Shown here: positions 1-5,186 of the stretch, in pieces
Numbering within the stretch: position 1 is the first letter of the stretch
How the letters are laid out: each line of letters opens with the position of its first letter
DNA from: Oxalobacteraceae bacterium
GTDB lineage: Bacteria; Pseudomonadota; Gammaproteobacteria; Burkholderiales; Burkholderiaceae_D
Direction: 5' to 3'
NCBI GenBank assembly: GCA_947453015.1
Contig: CANGFL010000095.1
Coordinates: 1-5,989, forward strand
Length of the DNA: 5,989 nucleotides
The notes under the pieces: model-generated
The model's database searches: none
What the model saw: only the letters and a program-made list of their open reading frames with translations
Told to the model about the DNA's origin: nothing
Translations under genes and position numbers: made by a program

Positions 1-582
1 AACTAACTCTTGTAACAACTCGACCGGATACAAAGCACCGGTTGGGTTATTCGGATTGATGACGACGATGGCACGGGTATTCGAATTGATTTTCTTTTTG
101 ATGTCATCGATATCGGGATACCAATCGGCTTGTTCATCACACATGTAATGAATAGGCTTGCCACCTGAAAGGCTCACTGCCGCTGTCCACAACGGATAAT
201 CCGGCGCCGGAACTAACACCTCATCGCCCGTGTTGAGCAACGCATTCATGCCCATTACGATTAATTCAGACGCACCATTACCAAGATAAATATCATCAAT
301 CGTTACGCCAGTGATTTTCTTTTCTTGGGTGTAATGCATGATCGCCTTGCGAGGGGCGAACAAACCTTTGGAATCGGTATACCCTGCGGCATTACCCATA
401 TTGCGGATCATGTCTCGCACAATCTCGTCAGGTGCATCAAAACCAAATGGCGCGAGGTTGCCAATATTTAGTTTGATGATTTTTTGACCTTCTTCTTCCA
501 TCTGCCGTGCTTTCTCGAGCACAGGTCCGCGGATGTCATAACAAACATCGGCCAGTTTTTTGGATTTTTGGATTGGTTTCAC
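1..582 (-). CDS. alaA: Glutamate-pyruvate aminotransferase AlaA, N-terminal 194 residues (partial)
   Basis: This is a fold-type I PLP-dependent aminotransferase. It interconverts pyruvate and glutamate with alanine and 2-oxoglutarate in the cytoplasm and is a main route of alanine synthesis. The reverse-strand translation opens MKPIQKSKKLADVCYDIRGP and matches E. coli AlaA (YfbQ, about 405 residues) closely without gaps. Visible landmarks are NIGNLAPFGFD (39-49), GYTDSKGL (67-74), the cofactor-phosphate loop region GNGASEL (101-107), PAPDYPLW (125-132) and the substrate/PLP-ring motif NPNNPTG (176-182). The catalytic PLP lysine lies beyond the left edge. The start is GTG at 582. A TAA occurs in frame at 603-601 with no other start codon between, so GTG is the most upstream start possible. 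The Shine-Dalgarno is poor (AGGG about 12 nt away). Residue 43 is Leu where E. coli has Pro (NPAP), a small difference. The gene is divergent from the Mth938-like gene. Identity is near certain; the truncation is only the window edge. Confidence 0.96.
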   Translation of the reverse strand, partial: MKPIQKSKKLADVCYDIRGPVLEKARQMEEEGQKIIKLNIGNLAPFGFDAPDEIVRDMIRNMGNAAGYTDSKGLFAPRKAIMHYTQEKKITGVTIDDIYLGNGASELIVMGMNALLNTGDEVLVPAPDYPLWTAAVSLSGGKPIHYMCDEQADWYPDIDDIKKKINSNTRAIVVINPNNPTGALYPVELLQELV

Positions 583-720
583 AGCTGTCGTTCGCCCTGG
601 TTAGCGCGTGCACTCAGTGGGTGTTGCACCGCGATAAAACAAGCATTTTGCCCCAAATTGGCGTGCTTTACCAATGCGAAACCCCTTAGCTATGCTGATC
701 GCGATAAAATCGGTCTCACT
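583..720. promoter_or_regulatory. Divergent intergenic region between alaA and the Mth938-like gene
   Basis: These 138 bp separate two genes read in opposite directions, so both promoters should lie here or extend into the gene starts. The 10-mer CGCGATAAAA occurs twice in direct orientation, at 630-639 and 700-709, exactly 70 bp apart. The second copy overlaps the 8-bp palindrome ATCGCGAT at 698-705. On the minus strand a possible -10 for alaA (TTTTAT, 639-634) falls inside the first copy, but I see no convincing -35 at normal spacing. No tRNA, small ORF with a ribosome binding site, or riboswitch-like fold was recognised. The regulatory reading is inferred from gene orientation. Confidence 0.4.
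668..696 (+). promoter_or_regulatory. Candidate sigma-70 promoter for the Mth938-like gene and bcp
   Basis: TTACCA at 668-673 (4 of 6 matches to TTGACA) and TATGCT at 691-696 (4 of 6 to TATAAT) are separated by 17 bp. Transcription would start near 703 and leave a leader of roughly 18 nt before the ATG at 721. An alternative -10, TAAAAT at 705-710 (5 of 6), has no partner -35 and would give an almost leaderless message. Matches this weak occur by chance, so this is a suggestion only. Confidence 0.3.
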
Positions 721-1104
721 ATGAAGTTGCATTCCACCCAGACCCAGCAATATCAAACAGTTACCGGCTACGAAGACGACTGGATAGAGATTAATGCCCA
801 GCGTTTTGCTCATAGTTTGGTCGTTTTGCCCGAATCGGCTCCGCAGCCTTGGCAAGTCAGGGCTTTCGAGGACTTACAGCCTTCGGATTTCGAGCTGTTG
901 GGCAGTATGAAGCCCGACCTTGTCATTTTGGGTACAGGTCAACGACAGCGCTTTGCCTCTGCTCGTTTGACAGCTCAGTTAATGGCGCAAAGGGTGGGCG
1001 TTGAGTGTATGGATAATCAAGCAGCTTGCCGAACTTATAATATTTTGATGGCTGAGGGTAGAAAAGTGGCGCTGGCGGTCATTCTTCCCGGTCAGCCTAA
1101 ATAG
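721..1104 (+). CDS. Mth938-like domain protein (DUF498/Xcc1710-like), 127 aa
   Basis: This small single-domain cytoplasmic protein belongs to the Mth938-like family, which includes Xanthomonas Xcc1710 and the mitochondrial complex I assembly factor NDUFAF3. The bacterial function is unknown. Family hallmarks are TVTGYEDD followed by IEINAQRF near residues 13-28, the strand SLVVLPESAPQPW (about 31-43), the core LVILGTGQRQRF (about 67-78), and the signature MDNQAACRTYNILMAEGRKV with a hydrophobic C-terminal strand. The open frame extends upstream to 484, but that part antisense-overlaps alaA and does not resemble the family; family members begin close to MKLHxxxxxxxxxVTGY, so ATG 721 is chosen. 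The Shine-Dalgarno is weak. It ends TAG 21 bp before the TTG of bcp, so the two are probably co-transcribed. Family assignment is confident; no reaction should be assigned. Confidence 0.9.
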   Translation: MKLHSTQTQQYQTVTGYEDDWIEINAQRFAHSLVVLPESAPQPWQVRAFEDLQPSDFELLGSMKPDLVILGTGQRQRFASARLTAQLMAQRVGVECMDNQAACRTYNILMAEGRKVALAVILPGQPK

Positions 1105-1114
1105 CAGTCCCACT

Positions 1115-1120
1115 AGGAGA
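1115..1120 (+). promoter_or_regulatory. Ribosome binding site that fixes the TTG start of bcp
   Basis: AGGAGA sits 5-6 nt before TTG 1126. An in-frame TAG at 1114-1116 rules out any longer product, and the next in-frame ATG (1153) would remove the first nine residues. An ATG at 1121 lies only 1 nt after the site in another frame and reaches TGA after two codons (ATG AGT TGA). Confidence 0.75.
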
Positions 1121-1125
1121 ATGAG

Positions 1126-1602
1126 TTGAGTGAACGTCCGTCCATCCTGAATATGACCGTACCGGATTTTTCCGCCGCAATCACGGGTACGACGCCATTT
1201 CAGTTATCCCAGTACCGAGGCAAGCATTTGGTGTTGTACTTCTATCCCAAAGACAATACGCCGGGCTGCACGACCGAAAGCCTGCAATTTCGCGAGCTCT
1301 ATCCCAAATTTCAACAGGCTGGCACCGAGATTATCGGCATCAGCCGAGACAGCATCCGATCTCATGATGGTTTTAAATCCAAACTTGATTTGCCATTTGA
1401 ATTAATTTCCGATGCCGACGAAACCGTGTGCACTATGTTTGATGTCATCGTCATGAAATCTATGTACGGGAAAAAAGTACGTGGCATTGAGCGTTCAACA
1501 TTTGTTATTGACGCTGCCGGTAAAATAGTGAAAGAATGGCGTGGAGTAAAAGTTCCTGGCCATGTTGATGACGTTCTGGAATTTGTTCAAAGTTTGGGTT
1601 AA
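1126..1602 (+). CDS. bcp: Thiol peroxidase, Bcp/PrxQ-family peroxiredoxin
   Basis: This cytoplasmic thioredoxin-fold peroxidase reduces hydrogen peroxide and organic hydroperoxides using thiol donors. At 158 residues it matches the family length. The active site YFYPKDNTPGCTTES places the peroxidatic Cys at 48, with the conserved Pro41, Thr45 and Pro46 around it. The second active-site Arg is R123 in IERSTFVID. E. coli Bcp has a resolving Cys five residues after the peroxidatic one; here position 53 is Leu. The only other Cys is C102 (ETVCTMFDV), which aligns with a non-resolving Cys of E. coli Bcp. The protein is therefore probably a one-cysteine type that needs an external thiol, a form I recall as usual in betaproteobacterial Bcp. 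The start is TTG, supported by AGGAGA. It follows the Mth938-like gene by 21 bp and is closed by a strong terminator about 40 bp past its TAA. Confidence 0.96.
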   Translation: MSERPSILNMTVPDFSAAITGTTPFQLSQYRGKHLVLYFYPKDNTPGCTTESLQFRELYPKFQQAGTEIIGISRDSIRSHDGFKSKLDLPFELISDADETVCTMFDVIVMKSMYGKKVRGIERSTFVIDAAGKIVKEWRGVKVPGHVDDVLEFVQSLG

Positions 1603-1642
1603 CACAAGATAACCAATTGAATCTCAAAGATTATTCGCGTTC

Positions 1643-1698
1643 AAGGCTGTTTAAGAAAAAGGATGACGTCCTTTTGCTTAAACGGCCTTTTCTGTTTT
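1643..1698 (+). terminator. Strong rho-independent terminator after bcp
   Basis: The outer stem GGCTGTTTAAG (1645-1655) pairs with CTTAAACGGCC (1677-1687) over 11 bp with one G-U. After an A-G mismatch, an inner stem AAAAGGA (1657-1663) pairs with TCCTTTT (1669-1675) and is capped by TGACG. Two further A-T pairs (1643-1644 with 1688-1689) extend the base. The 3' side runs into TTTTCTGTTTT (1688-1698). No comparable T tract exists on the other strand, so it should work rightward only, ending the Mth938-bcp transcript and insulating phoH. Confidence 0.92.
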
Positions 1699-1736
1699 AT
1701 TCCCTGCAGTTCGTTCGTTTTCGACGTTCCTTTCCC

Positions 1737-1742
1737 TTTAAT
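1737..1742 (+). promoter_or_regulatory. Possible -10 element for the PIN-PhoH gene
   Basis: TTTAAT matches the -10 consensus at 5 of 6 positions and lies in the pyrimidine-rich stretch (about 1688-1740) between the terminator and the gene. The hexamer 17 bp upstream (TTCGTT, 1714-1719) is a poor -35, and initiation would fall about 10 nt before the start codon. A promoter is needed here because the preceding terminator is strong, but its exact place is uncertain. Confidence 0.22.
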
Positions 1743-1750
1743 TTAAGTTT

Positions 1751-1754
1751 GAGG
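1751..1754 (+). promoter_or_regulatory. Ribosome binding site selecting the long PhoH start
   Basis: GAGG stands 5 nt before ATG 1760. It supports translation of the whole N-terminal tail rather than a start nearer the PIN domain. The next in-frame ATG, codon 6 at 1775, would lie 20 nt from this site. Confidence 0.65.
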
Positions 1755-1759
1755 TCCTG

Positions 1760-3412
1760 ATGCCCCTGCCTAAAATGCCAAACAAACCCGCAGCACTGCT
1801 CTCCCCGGTTGATTATCCCAAGGCAGAAAAAGGCAAATCCGTTAAACCAGCAATCGCGCTGGTGACTACAGCACCGACGGTGCCGGTCACCCCACCTCAA
1901 GCTCGCACGAAATCTGAAGCACCGGTTCAAGATAGTCCACCCGCACGTCGGTCGCGCAGCGACACGAGCACCAAGTCACACACCAGTCGCACACCAGGCA
2001 AGCGCGGTGCGACCAAGTTGTTTGTGCTCGACACCAATGTATTAATGCACGATCCAACGTCGCTGTTTCGTTTTGCCGAGCATGACATTTATCTTCCTAT
2101 GATTACATTGGAAGAGCTAGATAATCATAAAAAAGGTATGTCCGAAGTAGCGCGCAATGCGCGTCAAGTGTCACGCTCACTGGATGCGCTAGTTGCTGAT
2201 ATTGCTGAGGACGCGATCGATTCAGGTATTGCACTGAATAAGTTAGGAAATAAAGACGCGGCCGGACGATTATTTTTTCAGACTAAACTAGGTCGCTGGA
2301 CGCTTCCTGAAGGTCTGCCTGAAGGCAAAGCCGACAATCAAATTCTGGGAGTCGTTCGCGCGCTGCAAGAACAACAACCTGAGCGCCCCGTGGTGTTGGT
2401 GTCTAAAGATATCAACATGCGCATTAAAGCCCGCGCTTTGGGTTTGCCAGCGGAAGAATATTTCAATGACCATGTATTAGAAGATACCGATCTTCTGTAT
2501 TCAGGCATTTTGCCGCTAACAGACGATTTCTGGAATCGTCACGGCAAAGGCATGGAATCCTGGCAGGAATCGCGTCAAGGCTATAGCAGCACCTTCTATC
2601 GCGTTACAGGCCCACAAATTCCCGCCATGTTGGTCAATCAATTTGTCTATATGGAGCCGCGGAATGGCGAACCTTCATTCTATGGACAAGTAACACAAAT
2701 CAATGGCAAAACAGCGGTGCTGCGTACGCTGCGTGATTACGGTCATAACAAAAATAATGTCTGGGGTATTACCGCGCGCAATCGTGAACAAAATTTTGCG
2801 CTCAATCTATTGATGGATCCCGACTGTGATTTCGTCACCTTGCTTGGTCAGGCCGGAACAGGGAAAACATTGTTGGCGCTAGCTGCAGGTCTGGCGCAAG
2901 TGCTGGAATCTAAGACATACAATGAAATTATCGTCACGCGCGTGACTGTACCCGTCGGTGAAGATATTGGATTTTTACCCGGTACAGAAGAAGAAAAAAT
3001 GTCACCTTGGATGGGTGCCTTTGATGACAACTTAGAAGTGTTGAACAAATCGGATTCGGATGCCGGTGAATGGGGACGCGCAGCGACACAAGAATTAATA
3101 CGTTCACGCATCAAGATCAAATCGCTAAACTTTATGCGTGGCCGCACCTTCGTCAACAAATACCTCATCATCGACGAAGCACAAAATCTAACGCCTAAAC
3201 AGATGAAAACACTGGTAACGCGTGCCGGCCCGGGTACAAAAATCGTCTGCCTTGGCAACATCGCTCAGATCGACACCCCTTACCTGACCGAAGGATCGAG
3301 TGGCCTGACGTATGTTGTGGATAGATTCAAAGGCTGGGGTCACAGCGGACACATCACGCTCGCACGCGGTGAACGTTCACGACTGGCAGATCACGCCAGC
3401 GATGTGCTCTAA
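1760..3412 (+). CDS. PIN-PhoH fusion protein (PhoH2-type RNase/ATPase), 550 aa
   Basis: This cytoplasmic protein joins an N-terminal PIN ribonuclease domain to a C-terminal PhoH P-loop ATPase, the YlaK/PhoH2 arrangement. In mycobacterial PhoH2, ATP-driven RNA unwinding and cleavage have been reported; the role here is inferred from that. Residues 1-85 form a proline-rich, basic, probably disordered tail. The PIN domain covers about 86-235, with LDTNVLMHD (Asp91), EELD (118-121), ADNQIL (Asp192) and SKDINMR (Asp217): the four acidic positions expected for metal binding. A linking segment (about 240-335) precedes the PhoH domain, which has Walker A GQAGTGKT (363-370), the PhoH hallmark DIGFLPGTEEEK (402-413), Walker B IIDEAQNLT (470-478) and LGNIAQID (498-505). 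Betaproteobacterial homologues carry a similar long N terminus as I recall; other proteobacterial members are nearer 460-470 residues. It is preceded by a terminator and converges on pit, so it is probably transcribed alone. Confidence 0.95.
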   Translation: MPLPKMPNKPAALLSPVDYPKAEKGKSVKPAIALVTTAPTVPVTPPQARTKSEAPVQDSPPARRSRSDTSTKSHTSRTPGKRGATKLFVLDTNVLMHDPTSLFRFAEHDIYLPMITLEELDNHKKGMSEVARNARQVSRSLDALVADIAEDAIDSGIALNKLGNKDAAGRLFFQTKLGRWTLPEGLPEGKADNQILGVVRALQEQQPERPVVLVSKDINMRIKARALGLPAEEYFNDHVLEDTDLLYSGILPLTDDFWNRHGKGMESWQESRQGYSSTFYRVTGPQIPAMLVNQFVYMEPRNGEPSFYGQVTQINGKTAVLRTLRDYGHNKNNVWGITARNREQNFALNLLMDPDCDFVTLLGQAGTGKTLLALAAGLAQVLESKTYNEIIVTRVTVPVGEDIGFLPGTEEEKMSPWMGAFDDNLEVLNKSDSDAGEWGRAATQELIRSRIKIKSLNFMRGRTFVNKYLIIDEAQNLTPKQMKTLVTRAGPGTKIVCLGNIAQIDTPYLTEGSSGLTYVVDRFKGWGHSGHITLARGERSRLADHASDVL

Positions 3413-3435
3413 CCGACACGAAACTCAGTTAGAGC
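3406..3435. repeat. 8-bp inverted repeat spanning the phoH stop codon
   Basis: GCTCTAAC (3406-3413) is matched perfectly by GTTAGAGC (3428-3435) across a 14-nt loop, with three outward G-T wobbles possible. The left arm contains the TAA of the PIN-PhoH gene (3410-3412). No T run follows on either strand, so it is not a standard intrinsic terminator. It could stabilise a 3' end or be chance. Confidence 0.5.
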
Positions 3436-3454
3436 GTGCGAAAGGTAAGTAGTG

Positions 3455-3487
3455 GTAATCAACAATTAGCAATTACGCTGTGATTAC
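3455..3487. repeat. 7-bp inverted repeat spanning the pit stop codon
   Basis: GTAATCA (3455-3461) is matched by TGATTAC (3481-3487) across a 19-nt AT-rich loop. The right arm includes the complement of the pit stop codon (3484-3486). A repeat this short with a long loop is weak and has no T tract, so it is reported as seen, without a claimed role. Confidence 0.3.
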
Positions 3488-4491
3488 AAAAACTGCTTAC
3501 CTACCCACCAAGCAATCGCTGCCATAAAAGCAGATGCGGGTATGGTGAAAACCCATGCCCAAACAATAGTGCCTGCAATACCCCATCGCACTGCCGACAT
3601 TTTGCGGGAAGATCCAACGCCGACGATAGCGCCGGTAATGGTGTGCGTGGTCGAAACGGGAATACCTAGGGACGTCGCTAAAAACAGGGTAATCGCTCCG
3701 CCCGTCTCCGCACAGAAACCACCTACTGGCCTTAGCTTAGTAATTTTTTGCCCCATCGTTTTCACGATACGCCAACCGCCAAACAAGGTACCCATACCAA
3801 TGGCTAGATAGCAGCTCACGATGACCCATGTGGGTAATGGATCACTGGCAGCAGCAGCGCCGGACGCAATCAACAACATCCAAATAATACCCATGGTTTT
3901 TTGCGCATCGTTTCCACCATGACCTAAGCTGTACATGGAGGCAGACACTAGCTGCATGCGCCTAAACCATTTATCCACATGCCGTGGTGTGCTGCGTACA
4001 AACACCCACGACACAAGCAGCATCATTAACGAACCAAAAAATAATCCTAGCAATGGCGATAGCACGATAAAGGTGATGGTTTTAATCAGGCCGGCAGAAA
4101 TCAGCGAGTTCGTTCCTGCTTTTGCGACAGCAGCACCTACTAAGCCTCCAATCAGCGCATGCGATGACGATGAAGGGATACCGTAATACCAGGTAATGAA
4201 ATTCCATACGATAGCGCCAACCAGTGCACCGAACACCACGTAGTGATCAACGACCATAGGATCAATGGTGCCCTTGCCGACCGTGGTCGCCACTTTAAGC
4301 TGGAATACGGCGATCGCAACAAAGTTAAAAAAAGCGGCCAACATGACAGCATGAGAAGGCTTCAATACACCGGTCGAAACGACGGTAGCAATCGCATTTG
4401 CGGCATCATGAAAACCATTCATGAAATCGAAAAGCAAGGCCAGAATAATCAAAAAGCCCAGCACATAAATACTAATGTTCAGAGTTTGCAT
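3484..4491 (-). CDS. pit: Low-affinity inorganic phosphate transporter, PiT family
   Basis: This inner-membrane symporter of the PiT family takes up phosphate, probably as a metal-phosphate complex, using the proton gradient. The two inverted halves of the family are visible. The first has FDFMNGFHDAANAIATVVST (21-40) and GIPSSSSHALIGG (104-116); the second has YSLGHGGNDAQKTMGII (187-203) and GIPVSTTHTITGAIVG (276-291). About nine or ten hydrophobic segments span the protein. At 335 residues it is much shorter than E. coli PitA (499); this is the short form, with only a small basic loop (about 165-180, RSTPRHVDKWFRR) between the halves. The ATG at 4491 is chosen because an in-frame stop lies three to two codons upstream (4497-4495). 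The Shine-Dalgarno is poor, and with only 31 bp to the DUF47 stop, translation may partly depend on coupling to that gene. Converges on the PIN-PhoH gene. Confidence 0.95.
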   Translation of the reverse strand: MQTLNISIYVLGFLIILALLFDFMNGFHDAANAIATVVSTGVLKPSHAVMLAAFFNFVAIAVFQLKVATTVGKGTIDPMVVDHYVVFGALVGAIVWNFITWYYGIPSSSSHALIGGLVGAAVAKAGTNSLISAGLIKTITFIVLSPLLGLFFGSLMMLLVSWVFVRSTPRHVDKWFRRMQLVSASMYSLGHGGNDAQKTMGIIWMLLIASGAAAASDPLPTWVIVSCYLAIGMGTLFGGWRIVKTMGQKITKLRPVGGFCAETGGAITLFLATSLGIPVSTTHTITGAIVGVGSSRKMSAVRWGIAGTIVWAWVFTIPASAFMAAIAWWVGKQFL

Positions 4492-4522
4492 GCGTTAGAG
4501 TAGCTAAATGATGGATGGCGAT

Positions 4523-5149
4523 TTAAGCGTTTTCAACGATGATGCCTTCAACAATATTGGCAACATCTTCGCAACGATCGGTCACAGTTTCTAGCAACTC
4601 ATAAATTGCTTTTAGTTTGATCAAATTACGAACATCCGGCTCTTCCCGAAAAAGCTTAGACATCGCAGCGCGCATGACGTGATCAGCATCCGATTCCAGA
4701 CGGTCGATTTCGGCGCAGATGGCTAACATTTCGCGCGCATTATCCATGTTGTGCAACAGCGAGACGCTAGCCAACACTTTCTCACAACATGTCTGACAGA
4801 GTTCGGCTAAACGTTTAGCCTCGGGTGTAATGGCCTTGATATCGTAGAGAGAAATAGTTTGTGCCACATCCTCCAACAGATCAAGAATGTCATCCATACG
4901 ATTAATAAGATGGTGAATATCTTCGCGATCGAGCGGCGTAATAAATGTTTTGTGCAGCAATTCCAGTGCTGAGTGAGTGACTTTGTCAGCTTGCTTTTCT
5001 ATGGTTTCAATCGCATGAACACGATGTTCCAGATCATCAAAGTTCGTCATTAAAGAAACGAGTTCTTTACTACCTTTCACGCACAGCTCTCCGTGCTGAA
5101 TGAAAAACTCAAAGAACTTGCCCTCAGTGGGCATCAGACGTCCAAACAT
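4523..5149 (-). CDS. DUF47 / PhoU-like Pit accessory protein, 208 aa
   Basis: This all-helical cytoplasmic protein of the DUF47 (TIGR00153) family is related to PhoU and is repeatedly found beside PiT permeases, whose activity it is thought to control. Two PhoU-like helical repeats each carry an ExxxD metal-binding motif: EKQAD (51-55) and ESDAD (152-156). Acidic NRMDDILDLLEDVAQ (83-97) and ETVTDRCEDVANIVEG (187-202) complete the usual helices. The family N terminus MFGRLMPTEGKFFEFF is intact and length is typical. Six cysteines include the cluster C118/C121/C122 (LCQTCCEK), which I recall in betaproteobacterial relatives too. The ATG start is backed by AGGAG 5 nt upstream. It lies 36 bp after dnaB and 31 bp before pit on the same strand, so it is the first gene of a likely DUF47-pit operon, possibly with read-through from dnaB. 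Regulation of Pit is inferred from family context. Confidence 0.93.
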   Translation of the reverse strand: MFGRLMPTEGKFFEFFIQHGELCVKGSKELVSLMTNFDDLEHRVHAIETIEKQADKVTHSALELLHKTFITPLDREDIHHLINRMDDILDLLEDVAQTISLYDIKAITPEAKRLAELCQTCCEKVLASVSLLHNMDNAREMLAICAEIDRLESDADHVMRAAMSKLFREEPDVRNLIKLKAIYELLETVTDRCEDVANIVEGIIVENA

Positions 5150-5154
5150 ATCTG

Positions 5155-5159
5155 CTCCT
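5155..5159 (-). promoter_or_regulatory. Strong ribosome binding site of the DUF47 gene
   Basis: Read on the minus strand, AGGAG lies 5 nt before ATG 5149. It is the best Shine-Dalgarno on this strand and contrasts with the poor one before pit. Confidence 0.75.
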
Positions 5160-5170
5160 TGCTCTGGAAA

Positions 5171-5186
5171 TATTTTATATAAAAAT
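5171..5186 (-). promoter_or_regulatory. AT-rich -10-like tract upstream of DUF47-pit
   Basis: Immediately after the dnaB stop the minus strand reads TTTTTATATAAAATA. It holds TATAAA (5179-5174) and TAAAAT (5177-5172), each 5 of 6 matches to the -10 consensus. No good -35 is found at 16-18 bp, which would fall inside the end of dnaB (TGTATG at 5202-5197 is poor). It may be a separate promoter for DUF47-pit; no Pho box is evident nearby. Confidence 0.3.

Noticed and set aside
484..720. Upstream extension of the Mth938-like reading frame to give 206 residues
   Set aside because: It is antisense to the start of alaA, does not resemble the family, and the family start fits ATG 721.
2848..3261. 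A 137-codon minus-strand frame inside the PhoH domain
   Set aside because: It is the antisense of well-conserved Walker A and B coding sequence, and I recognise no protein family in it.
3413..3483. Intrinsic terminator between phoH and pit
   Set aside because: Inverted repeats are present, but neither is GC-rich or followed by a T tract on either strand.
3542..4503. Several plus-strand frames of 83-89 codons across pit
   Set aside because: They are opposite a clear PiT permease with all family motifs and look like antisense shadows.
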